Assembly (NCBI RefSeq): GCF_003261635.1
Contig: NZ_QFXK01000030.1
Location: forward strand, 62,001 to 126,000
Direction of reading: 5' to 3'
Origin: Kribbella monticola
GTDB lineage: Bacteria > Actinomycetota > Actinomycetes > Propionibacteriales > Kribbellaceae
DNA length: 64,000 nt
The notes beneath the pieces are model-generated. The model made no database searches. It saw only the letters and a program-made list of their open reading frames with translations, and was not told the DNA's origin. The translations under genes and the position numbers were made by a program. Positions 7,324-16,731 of the stretch are shown here, piece after piece. The number at the start of each line of letters is the position of its first letter. Position 1 is the stretch's first letter.

Positions 7324-8757
7324 TCAGCTGACGAGTTCCTCCAGTACTGGATCCGGAGCCGCGTACTTCGTCCGCCGGGTGGCCGGGATCGCCAAGGCGA
7401 GCAGGACCGCCGCCGCGCAGAAGCCGGACAGCAGCAGGAACGTGTCGGTGAAGCCCGCCTCAGCCGGCAGACCCGAGGGCTGGAGATGGCCGGTGATGAT
7501 CGAACTGGCCACCGCCGTACCGATCGATCCGCCGATGGTGCGGATGTTCGCGTTCATCCCGGTCGCCGCACCAGTCTGCTCACGCGGCACGTTCTGAACG
7601 ATCAGGCTGGTCATCGACGCGTACGCCAGCCCGAGTCCGATCCCGAAGACAGCGGTCGACAGCGCGACCTGCCACGGATCGTCGTGGAACTCCGCGAACG
7701 CGAGCGAAGCGACCAGACTGAGCCCCGAGCCCCAGACCACCTGCGCCTTCGAGCCGAAGTACGGAGCCAGCGGCCCACTCAGCGAACCGGTGACAGCCAT
7801 CGTGACCAGCATGGGCAACATCAGCAGCCCCGCCTGCGTCACGCTGGACCCGAAGCCGAAGCCTGCAGCGGTCGGAATCTGCATGAACTGCGGCACGAAG
7901 GCATAGACCGCAAACATCGCCGCACCGAAGAGCAAGGCCACCAAGTTGGTCGTCCAGACCGCCGGCAGCCGCATCATGCGCATGTCGATGAGGGGATTCC
8001 GCGAACGCAGTTCGACCGAGATCCAACCGACCAGCAGTACGACGGCCGCGGCGAACAGACCAATCGTCCGGGCCGAGCCCCAGCCCCACGACCGCCCGGC
8101 ACTCAGCGGCAGCAGCAGCGCGATCAGCCAGCCGGACAGCAACGCGGCCGCCAGCCAGTCGATCCGGCCGGGCACCCGGTTCGGCGACTCGGAGACGTAG
8201 CGACGCACCAGCACCGCGGCGAGCGCGACGACGATCATCGGGATCCAGAACAGCCAGCGCCAGCCGAGCGCGTCGACGATCGGCCCGGCGAGCACGATCC
8301 CGAGGCCGCCGCCGGCCGCGATGACGGCCGACACCAGGCCGACCACGGACGGCACCCGCTCGGCGGGGAACTCGTCGCGGATGATGCCGAACGACAGCGG
8401 GAACACCGCGCCGCCGAGGCCCTGGATCGCACGGGCGCCGATCAGTACGCCGATGTTGGGCGCGACCGCCGCGAGCAGACAGCCGACCGCGAGCGCGACC
8501 AGCCCGATCAGCAGGGTCCGTTCCTTGCCGACCATGTCGCCGACCCGGCCGAGCAGCGGCGTCGCCACCGAGACCGACAGCAACAGGGCGGTGAACACCC
8601 AGGTGACCATGCCCGGGCTGGTGTGCAGGTCACGCTGGATGAGGGGCAGCGCCGGGGTCACCAGCGACTGCAGCATGGCGAAAGCAGCCACGACAGTTGC
8701 CAGCACGGCCAGCGTCAGTCGTGGCGAAGTTGTCTTTCGATGCCTGATTGTGGGCAT
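7324..8757 (-). CDS. MFS drug exporter (EmrB/QacA-type)
   Basis: 477 residues with about 14 predicted membrane helices. Motif A appears as GRVGDMVGKERTLLIG, and the antiporter motif C region is AAGGGLGIVLAGPIVDALG. It probably exports lipophilic drugs in exchange for protons. It is transcribed divergently from a TetR-family gene, with a palindromic operator between them, which is the standard arrangement for drug-inducible efflux. The substrate is unknown. Confidence 0.9.
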   Translation of the reverse strand: MPTIRHRKTTSPRLTLAVLATVVAAFAMLQSLVTPALPLIQRDLHTSPGMVTWVFTALLLSVSVATPLLGRVGDMVGKERTLLIGLVALAVGCLLAAVAPNIGVLIGARAIQGLGGAVFPLSFGIIRDEFPAERVPSVVGLVSAVIAAGGGLGIVLAGPIVDALGWRWLFWIPMIVVALAAVLVRRYVSESPNRVPGRIDWLAAALLSGWLIALLLPLSAGRSWGWGSARTIGLFAAAVVLLVGWISVELRSRNPLIDMRMMRLPAVWTTNLVALLFGAAMFAVYAFVPQFMQIPTAAGFGFGSSVTQAGLLMLPMLVTMAVTGSLSGPLAPYFGSKAQVVWGSGLSLVASLAFAEFHDDPWQVALSTAVFGIGLGLAYASMTSLIVQNVPREQTGAATGMNANIRTIGGSIGTAVASSIITGHLQPSGLPAEAGFTDTFLLLSGFCAAAVLLALAIPATRRTKYAAPDPVLEELVS

Positions 8758-8828
8758 GCCGAAGTCCTTCGAGAGGGTGGATGCGCGCCACGCGACGGCG
8801 GCGCCGGAAGTCCCGACCTGCTAAAGTC

Positions 8829-8863
8829 GAGGCATGCCTCCACTATAGCGGAGGGCTGCCTCC
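8829..8863. promoter_or_regulatory. Putative TetR operator between MFS and tetR genes
   Basis: A perfect 12-bp palindrome GAGGCATGCCTC (8829-8840) is followed by CCACTATAGCGG and a degenerate second copy GAGGGCTGCCTC (8851-8862). The TATAGT read on the minus strand inside this stretch could be the -10 of the exporter gene, so a bound repressor would block it. Confidence 0.55.
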
Positions 8864-8888
8864 GGTACTAGTCGATAGGGTGGATGAG

Positions 8889-9464
8889 GTGACCGAGAAC
8901 CCGCGTCCCGCTCTGGGCGTCGCCGTGAAACGCCCGCAGCGCACCGATGCCCGCCGAAACTTCGATGCCCTGCTGAGCGCGGCCCGGGAAGCCTTCGCCG
9001 AGCACGGCACCGGGGCGTCACTGGAGGACATCGCCCGCCGCGCCGGCGTCGGGATCGGCACCCTCTACCGCAACTTCCCCACCCGGCAGGACCTCTTCGA
9101 CAGCGTCTACCTGGGCGAGATCGACGAACTCTGCGCGGCCGCCGTCCAGGTCGCCGACCTGCCGCCCTGGGAGGCGCTGGAGGCGTGGCTGCAGCGCTTC
9201 GTCGAGTACGCGGCCACCAAGCGGGCCATCCGCGAGGAGCTGAACAGCGACTCCGAGGCGTTCAGGTTGGCGCGAGACGCGATGTACGCCGCCGGCCAGC
9301 CGCTCTTCGACCGGGCCCAGGAAGCCGGCGTGATCCGCACCGACGCGCTGTTCGACGACGTACTGCGGATGGTCAGCGGTCTGACCGGAGCAGGCTTCGT
9401 CGACGAGGAGCAACGCACCCGCGTCCTCCAGCTCGCCTTGGACGGCCTTCGCCCACGCCCCTGA
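8889..9464 (+). CDS. TetR family transcriptional repressor
   Basis: 191 residues. The N-terminal helix-turn-helix is typical: FDALLSAAREAFAEHG, then SLEDIARRAGVGIGTLYRNF and PTRQDLF. The C-terminal ligand-binding half is all helical. The GTG at 8889 is chosen because homology starts just after it. It probably represses itself and the divergent MFS exporter through the palindromes at 8829-8863. Confidence 0.92.
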   Translation: MTENPRPALGVAVKRPQRTDARRNFDALLSAAREAFAEHGTGASLEDIARRAGVGIGTLYRNFPTRQDLFDSVYLGEIDELCAAAVQVADLPPWEALEAWLQRFVEYAATKRAIREELNSDSEAFRLARDAMYAAGQPLFDRAQEAGVIRTDALFDDVLRMVSGLTGAGFVDEEQRTRVLQLALDGLRPRP

Positions 9465-9502
9465 CCGGGAAACTCAGTAGCGGCAGCTCACCCCACGACG
9501 AC

Positions 9503-10267
9503 ATGATCGAGCCCATGGACGCTGAGGTGGCAGCCAATCGGGTGGCGTGGGAGACGGCGTCGCAGAAGCATGTGAACGAGTACGACGAACTGCTCGCGGA
9601 GGCGGCCCGACGCGACTCGCTGCGGCCGTGGGAGCTCGCGTTGCTCGAGCCCTTCCTCGCGGAGGCGCCGACGGTCGTGCACCTGCAGAGCGGACACGGC
9701 CTCGACGACGTCGACCTGATCGCAAAGGGCGCGCGGAGGGTGATCGGTGTCGACTACAGCACGACCGCGGCAGGCGCAGCTCAACGCAGGGCCAGAGAGC
9801 TGAAGGTGGACGTGCAGTACGTCGTCGCCGAGGTCCCGACGACTCCACTTGCCGACCACGCCGCGGACCTGGTGTACACGGGGAAAGGCGCGCTCATCTG
9901 GATGCGCGACCTCCAGGCCTGGGCCGACGAGGTCGCACGTCTCCTGAAACCCGGCGGACTGCTGTACGTCTACGAAGCGCATCCCGCGGTACCGCTGTGG
10001 AGCTGGGACGAGGACGAGCCGAGGATCCGCCCGGACCGCAGCTATTTCGCGAAGTCGCACATCAACGACAGCTTCCCCGCCAACGGAGCTCAGGAATGGC
10101 AGTGGTCGCTCGGTGAGATCGTCACCGCGGTGGTGCGAGCGGGCCTGACCATCGCCGTACTGGAGGAGCACGCCGAGCCGTTCTGGCGTCCCGCGGACGG
10201 ACACGACGCGGCTGCCTGGCGCGGTCGCCTGCCGAACAGCTTCGCCCTACTCGCCCGCAAGGGCTAG
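9503..10267 (+). CDS. Class I SAM-dependent methyltransferase
   Basis: 254 residues. The SAM-binding core is recognisable, with an altered motif I: VVHLQSGHGLDDVDL in place of the usual DxGxGxG, followed by GVDYSTTAAGAAQRRA (motif II) and LLKPGGLLYVYEAHP (motif IV/post-I). Proteins with this YDELL...PWE N-terminus are widespread in actinobacteria and uncharacterised. The start could also be the ATG at 9515. The last 21 bases overlap, tail to tail, the Ppx/GppA gene. Confidence 0.85.
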   Translation: MIEPMDAEVAANRVAWETASQKHVNEYDELLAEAARRDSLRPWELALLEPFLAEAPTVVHLQSGHGLDDVDLIAKGARRVIGVDYSTTAAGAAQRRARELKVDVQYVVAEVPTTPLADHAADLVYTGKGALIWMRDLQAWADEVARLLKPGGLLYVYEAHPAVPLWSWDEDEPRIRPDRSYFAKSHINDSFPANGAQEWQWSLGEIVTAVVRAGLTIAVLEEHAEPFWRPADGHDAAAWRGRLPNSFALLARKG

Positions 10268-11188
10268 CGCGACGCCGTCCAGGATGTCGTGTTCGGAGAC
10301 CAGCAATTCGTCGTACACAAGGTTGTCGGCCAGTCGGTCATGGAGTCGCTGCAGGATGAGCGCTCCGGCACCGATGACGTCCACGCGGCCCGGGTGAATG
10401 GCCGGTACTGCGGAACGTGCGGCCCGCGTCGATCCCATCAACCAGGACGTGGTGTCGAGCAACAGCGGCGCCGGGATCCTCGCGTGATGGATCGCCTCAG
10501 GGTCGTACTCGGTCAACTGCAGCGCGACGGCGGCGACGGTGGTCACGGTGCCGGCAACTCCGACCAGAATGCGCGCCTGGGACAGCGGCACCGAAGTGGA
10601 TACGAGCAGCGCGTCGACGTCTCTGGTCGCCGCAGCCATCTCCTCGATCGAGGCGGGATCCGAAGCGAGGTGCCGCTCGGTCATCCGCACCGAACCCATG
10701 TCGAGCGACTCCGCAGCGATCACGCCGGACGCATCACCCAGCACGAGTTCGGTCGATCCACCGCCGATGTCAGCGACCAGATAAGGCCCCGGTACGTCGA
10801 TGTCGGCCAGTCCCGCGGTCGCGCCGGTGAAGCTCAGATCGGCTTCCTCGGCGCCGGAGATGATCTCGGGCTCGACGCCGAGGCGCGCCTTGATCCCGGC
10901 GAAGAACTCGTCCCGGTTGCTCACGTCCCGGGCGGCCGAGGTGGCGACGAACCGGACCCGGGCGGCATTCGCACTCTGGATCACCGCCGCGTACTCCGTG
11001 GCCGCGGCGAAGGTCCGCTCCAAAGCCTCCGGTGCGAAGGCCCCGGTCGAGTCGACCCCCTGACCGAGCCGGACGATCCGCATCTGCCGGTCGACCTCGG
11101 TCAGCTTGCCGTCGGCGTAGTCGGCGATCAGCAACCGGATCGAGTTCGTCCCACAGTCGACCGCCGCGACCCGCAACGGCTCACCCAT
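10247..11188 (-). CDS. Ppx/GppA family phosphatase (exopolyphosphatase type)
   Basis: 313 residues of the ASKHA sugar-kinase/actin fold. Phosphate-1 loop VAAVDCGTNSIRLLIAD and phosphate-2 loop VADIGGGSTELVLG are intact. The protein is short, as in mycobacterial Ppx2-type enzymes, and lacks the C-terminal HD region of E. coli Ppx. It hydrolyses polyphosphate and/or pppGpp. The start at 11188 overlaps the DUF501 stop by eight bases. It is the last gene of the eno-ftsB-DUF501 run. Confidence 0.92.
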   Translation of the reverse strand: MGEPLRVAAVDCGTNSIRLLIADYADGKLTEVDRQMRIVRLGQGVDSTGAFAPEALERTFAAATEYAAVIQSANAARVRFVATSAARDVSNRDEFFAGIKARLGVEPEIISGAEEADLSFTGATAGLADIDVPGPYLVADIGGGSTELVLGDASGVIAAESLDMGSVRMTERHLASDPASIEEMAAATRDVDALLVSTSVPLSQARILVGVAGTVTTVAAVALQLTEYDPEAIHHARIPAPLLLDTTSWLMGSTRAARSAVPAIHPGRVDVIGAGALILQRLHDRLADNLVYDELLVSEHDILDGVALALAGE

Positions 11189-11732
11189 CGAGCCCGCTGA
11201 CAGCTCCCGCCGCACCACGCGGCTGCTCGGCTTCGGCAGGCGAGACACAAGGTCCGCGTCTGCCCCAGTCGGACAGCGCTTCGAGGGCCTCGTCGCCGAG
11301 TGGGTTGACGCCTGGGCCGACTGCTAGTGAATGGCCGACCAGGACGTGCAGGCACTTGACCCGCGTCGGCATGCCGCCGGCGGTGATGCCGTCGATCTCG
11401 GCGACGTGCTCGATCGACTCGCGGTGCGCGAGATACGACTCGTGGGCCGCTTGATAAGCCTTGGCGAGCTCCTCGTCGGTGCCGAGGCGCTCGGTCATCT
11501 CTTTCATCATCCCGCCGGCCTCGAGCGTGCCGATGGCGGACGCGAGGCGGGGACACGTGATGTAGAAGGTGGTCGGGAACGGCGTACCGTCCGGCAATCG
11601 AGGCTCGGTCTCGACGACGTCCGGCAGCCCGCAGGAACACCGGTGCGCGATCGAGCGGATGCCGCGGGCGGTCCGCCCGAGCTGGGCACTGACCGCGGCC
11701 TGATCGGCCGCACTGACACGTTCTTCGGTCAC
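11181..11732 (-). CDS. DUF501 protein
   Basis: 183 residues, conserved in actinobacteria and always near ftsB-like and ppx genes. Visible signatures are AHRCSCGLPDVVETEPRLPD, with paired cysteines, and FPTTFYITCPRL. The biochemical role is not established. It overlaps its upstream and downstream genes by 4 and 8 bases, so the three are one translationally coupled operon. Confidence 0.9.
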   Translation of the reverse strand: MTEERVSAADQAAVSAQLGRTARGIRSIAHRCSCGLPDVVETEPRLPDGTPFPTTFYITCPRLASAIGTLEAGGMMKEMTERLGTDEELAKAYQAAHESYLAHRESIEHVAEIDGITAGGMPTRVKCLHVLVGHSLAVGPGVNPLGDEALEALSDWGRRGPCVSPAEAEQPRGAAGAVSGLDG

Positions 11733-12331
11733 CGATTGGCCTTGGGGGTCAGGATGGGTTTCGGGGTGGGCTTCGTCGGTGTCGGCGCGACCTGCTGGGC
11801 GGGTTTGCCGGCGCCCTGCACGCTGCCCCAGAGCTTCGTGTACCAGGTCGGGACCTGCTTGTCCGCGGCCGGATCGACCGGCCCGGCCGGCTCGGGCGGC
11901 GCCCCGACCGGCTTGCCGTCGGCACCGATCACCCGGTAGCCGACCTCGCCGGGCATCACCCAGCCGAGCCGCTGCCTGGCCTGGGCCCGGACGTACGCGT
12001 CGTCGTTCCAGCGGGCGATCTCGTCGTCCAGCTGGTTGACCCGCTTCTCCCGGTCCTGGATCTCCTGCTGGAGCGCGCTGATCTGCTGATGCTGGTCGAA
12101 CCAGACCCGCAGGCTCTGCGCGTACGACACGACGAGCGCACCGAGCACGAGCAGCACCACGGCCGCCCGGCCGGTGAGGTTACGAGAACCCCGGGTCCGG
12201 ACCGGGCCGGCCGGGGTTCCCGTCGTACGACGCTTGGGCTGGTTGCCGTCCCGGCGGGCAGGTGGGCGCGACTGGCTGCGACTCGCTGGTCGCGAGCCTG
12301 GTCGTGCACCTGGATCCCGGCGGGAGGACAT
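11729..12331 (-). CDS. FtsB/DivIC-like septum formation protein
   Basis: 200 residues. It has a basic, Ser/Arg/Pro-rich cytoplasmic N-terminus (1-50), one membrane helix (AAVVLLVLGALVVSYAQSL), a coiled coil (HQQISALQQEIQDREKRVNQ) and the family motif ARQRLGWVMPGEVGYRV. A Pro/Thr/Lys-rich tail follows. It belongs to the FtsB-FtsL-FtsQ divisome group. Its position directly after eno is the conserved actinobacterial arrangement. The stop overlaps the DUF501 ATG. Confidence 0.9.
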   Translation of the reverse strand: MSSRRDPGARPGSRPASRSQSRPPARRDGNQPKRRTTGTPAGPVRTRGSRNLTGRAAVVLLVLGALVVSYAQSLRVWFDQHQQISALQQEIQDREKRVNQLDDEIARWNDDAYVRAQARQRLGWVMPGEVGYRVIGADGKPVGAPPEPAGPVDPAADKQVPTWYTKLWGSVQGAGKPAQQVAPTPTKPTPKPILTPKANR

Positions 12332-12349
12332 CCAAGAACCTTAGCTCGA

Positions 12350-14228
<1,879 letters not shown>

Positions 14229-14321
14229 AACCCTTAGGGTTCCAGCAGGTCCTACTACGCGTCGACCTCTTTGGTTCTGTGCCACTTCCTGCGCCGATCC
14301 CACCAACGGTAGGATCGGGCT

Positions 14322-14555
14322 ATGGGTGAGCCAGCGCGCACGGACAAGATGAGTGTCACGATCCCCTCCGACCTAGCCGCCGAGCTCAGGCAACGGGCAG
14401 GGCGCGGCAACGTCTCGGCGTACGTGACCGACGCTCTCGTTCGTCAGTTGGAGCATGATCGACTGGGCGATCTGGTGACCGAACTGGCCGAAGTCCACGG
14501 GCCGGTGACTGAAGAGGAACTCGCCGCCGCGCGCGCCGAGTGGTCCGACCAGTGA
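14322..14555 (+). CDS. Antitoxin, ribbon-helix-helix type
   Basis: 77 residues. The segment DKMSVTIPSDLAAELRQRAG followed by NVSAYVTDALVRQLEHD is a ribbon-helix-helix DNA-binding domain. The acidic C-terminus (EEELAAARAEWSDQ) is the likely toxin-neutralising tail. The stop overlaps the toxin GTG (GTGA), the standard arrangement for type II pairs. It probably autoregulates the pair. Confidence 0.85.
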   Translation: MGEPARTDKMSVTIPSDLAAELRQRAGRGNVSAYVTDALVRQLEHDRLGDLVTELAEVHGPVTEEELAAARAEWSDQ

Positions 14556-14983
14556 GTTCACGCAAACGGGTTCGTCATGCCCCGCAAGGCACGCTCGTCC
14601 TGGACAACGAGGGCCTCTCCCGGGCTGCGACCGATCGTGCCATGTATGTCCGGCTCCAGGTCGCCTATGCCGATGGTCGGCGAGTAGTGACCTCGGCAGC
14701 GATCCTGGCCGAGGCCCTTCGCGGCTCGCCCAGAGACGCAGCGGTTCACCGAGTCCTGAACGGCATCGTCGTCGTCCCCGTTTCCCAGCAGATCGGCGAG
14801 CAAGCCGGCAAGCTGATCGGCTCCGCTCGGCTTGGCTCCGGCCAGGCTGTCGATGCCATCCTGGTCGCGACAGCTATGCAGGAAGAAGGCCGGGTTGTCA
14901 TCGCGACCTCGGACTTCGGCGATATCTCAGCGTTGGTCGGCGACGAGTCGCGCATCTCGGTGGTTGCCGCAGACAAGCTCTGA
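14552..14983 (+). CDS. PIN-domain toxin (VapC-like)
   Basis: 143 residues. PIN features visible are GTLVLDNEGL (first acidic strand), TSAAILAEALRG (second acidic position), SGQAVDAILVATAMQE (third acidic residues) and VIATSDFGDISAL (fourth). Such proteins are Mg-dependent ribonucleases, usually cutting tRNA or rRNA. The GTG at 14552 is translationally coupled to the antitoxin. Only three bases separate its stop from the convergent mazG stop. Confidence 0.85.
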   Translation: MSSRKRVRHAPQGTLVLDNEGLSRAATDRAMYVRLQVAYADGRRVVTSAAILAEALRGSPRDAAVHRVLNGIVVVPVSQQIGEQAGKLIGSARLGSGQAVDAILVATAMQEEGRVVIATSDFGDISALVGDESRISVVAADKL

Positions 14984-14986
14984 CGA

Positions 14987-16036
14987 CTAGGTGCCGGACT
15001 CCGCGGTACGAATTCGGGCGGCCAGGGCGTGAGCGGCTGTGCGGAGGGCTTGTTCGGCGTCGATGCCGGCGTCGCGGGACTCCTGGACGAGCATCAACAG
15101 TCTTACGCCCAGGTCGGGGTCGGTCGGGGGCTCGTAGGGGTGGATCTTGGCCGAGCGGCCGAGGACCTTGTCGGCCAGGGCCAGGGCGGGGAGGGCGAGG
15201 GGGATGCCTTCGAGGACTGAGGTGCGTTGTTTTTCGGCGGCTTTGATGGTTTCCCAGTTGGCTTCGACGGCGGCCGCGTCGGCGGCGAGGGTGTCGGCGA
15301 AGACGTGGGGGTGGCGGCGGATCAGTTTCTCCACGATGCCGCCGGCGACGTCGTCGATGGTGAAGCCTTCGTCGGCGGAGTCCTCGGCGACGCGGGAGTG
15401 GAAGACGACCTGCAACAACAGGTCGCCCAGTTCCTCGCGGAGATGCTCGTAGTCGCCGGAGTCGATCGCCTCGAGGGTTTCGTAGGTCTCCTCGAGCAGG
15501 TACTTCGCCAGGCTCTCGTGCGTCTGCTCCATGTCCCATGGGCAGTTGCGGCGAAGGCGGTCCATCACGCGGACGAGGTCGATCAGGCGCGCGCCCGGTA
15601 CGTCGTACGAGCCGTGGACGATCTCCACCTCGTACTCCGGTTGCGCGTCACCGCCCTCGGCCGATTGGTGCAGCGAGTCGGCGATCAGCCGGAGCAGCCC
15701 CGGCTCGCCGTCGTCGCCCACGAGCCAGGCGACTCGCTTGCCCGCAGCCGCCGCCGTGGTCAGCCAGCTCCAGTGCTCGTGGGGTTCGCCGGCCACCAGT
15801 TGCACGACGAGACCGGAGCCGACCAACGCCTGCACATCAGGCCGCTCGGGCTTACCGGACTCGCCAAAGCCGTCGGCGAACGCGCCGCCAGAGCCCTCTC
15901 CGGACGCCTCGGAGACGGCGAGGCTCGCAGCGGCGCCGAGGGCGTCGGCGTCTTCGAAGGCCTTCCAGGCGGCCCGGGTCAGGAGGCCCGGCGCCACCCG
16001 AGGGCTGGTGAGGACGACCTTGATGAAACCGGTCAC
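14987..16036 (-). CDS. mazG: Nucleoside triphosphate pyrophosphohydrolase MazG
   Basis: 349 residues. It hydrolyses (d)NTPs to monophosphates and pyrophosphate, a house-cleaning reaction. The MazG fold starts at LIDLVRVMDRLRRNCPWD. The metal-binding EETYETLEAID and LREELGDLLLQVVFHS helices hold the E-x-x-E and E-x-x-D residues. A second, weaker C-terminal helical repeat follows. The GTG at 16036 (TGFIKVVLTSPRV) replaces a spurious arginine-rich upstream extension. The N-terminal ~110-residue extension is as in other actinobacteria. It follows the SurA-like gene by 10 bases. Confidence 0.93.
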   Translation of the reverse strand: MTGFIKVVLTSPRVAPGLLTRAAWKAFEDADALGAAASLAVSEASGEGSGGAFADGFGESGKPERPDVQALVGSGLVVQLVAGEPHEHWSWLTTAAAAGKRVAWLVGDDGEPGLLRLIADSLHQSAEGGDAQPEYEVEIVHGSYDVPGARLIDLVRVMDRLRRNCPWDMEQTHESLAKYLLEETYETLEAIDSGDYEHLREELGDLLLQVVFHSRVAEDSADEGFTIDDVAGGIVEKLIRRHPHVFADTLAADAAAVEANWETIKAAEKQRTSVLEGIPLALPALALADKVLGRSAKIHPYEPPTDPDLGVRLLMLVQESRDAGIDAEQALRTAAHALAARIRTAESGT

Positions 16037-16046
16037 GGGGAAGCGG

Positions 16047-16706
16047 TCAGCCCTGCGGCTGCTGGTTCGGGTCAGCGTTGGGGTCCGCGTTCGGGTCCTG
16101 CTGCGGCTGCTGCTGGTTCGGGGTGGGCTGGAGCGCCTTCGTTTCCTTCGACAGCGTCGAGAGGGAACCGGAGACCTGCCCGTCGAGCGCGCCGTCGGTC
16201 CACTTGCCGAAGCGCGGCGCGATGTCGACCTTGATGTTCTTCGCGGCGTCCTTGACGATGCCCTGGCCGGCCTGCTGCGCCTCCTGGACCTTCGGGTCCT
16301 TGACGCCGGTGCCGCCACCGAGCTTGATGATGCCGATCACGGACTCGGCCAGCTCACGCAGGAACGAGTTCGCCTTCGGGTCCTTGGCGAAGTGATCGTA
16401 GGTGCCCTCCGGCGGCAGCAGCTTCATCGCGTCGGCGACCTCGGCGTCGGTGATCGTCACTGAGCGCTGCTCGGCGATCTGGTTCACCAGCGCGCTGTTC
16501 ACGAGGACACTCAGCGCGGCGCCGGCGGAGTACGGCTGGCCGAGGGCGGTGCTGACCGCACGCGAGGTCTGGTCGACATCGGTCACCGAGATCTCGGTCT
16601 TACCCACCTTGGCCGCCGCGCCCGGGTGGGTACCCGCGGCACAACCGCTCAGCAGCAGCACCACCGAAGCCAGCGCGCCCGTCACCTTGACGAGATTTCT
16701 GCTCAA
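16047..16706 (-). CDS. SurA N-terminal domain lipoprotein
   Basis: 219 residues. A signal peptide ends in the lipobox LLSGC, so it is a lipoprotein on the outer face of the membrane. The middle (VGKTEISVTDVDQTSRAV to about residue 150) resembles the SurA/trigger-factor chaperone helical domain, without a peptidyl-prolyl isomerase domain. The C-terminus is a Gln/Asn/Pro-rich tail with a DPNA repeat. It lies between mfd and mazG, roughly the lpqU-like position in mycobacteria. Role in protein folding is an inference. Confidence 0.85.
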   Translation of the reverse strand: MSRNLVKVTGALASVVLLLSGCAAGTHPGAAAKVGKTEISVTDVDQTSRAVSTALGQPYSAGAALSVLVNSALVNQIAEQRSVTITDAEVADAMKLLPPEGTYDHFAKDPKANSFLRELAESVIGIIKLGGGTGVKDPKVQEAQQAGQGIVKDAAKNIKVDIAPRFGKWTDGALDGQVSGSLSTLSKETKALQPTPNQQQPQQDPNADPNADPNQQPQG

Positions 16707-16731
16707 CGGACTCTCCTCCAGCTGGAACTCA

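Noticed and set aside
14987..16318. Longer mazG reading with an Arg/Ser-rich N-terminus
   Set aside because: The extension overlaps the SurA-like gene and is a shadow of its 3' end; homology starts at the GTG at 16036.
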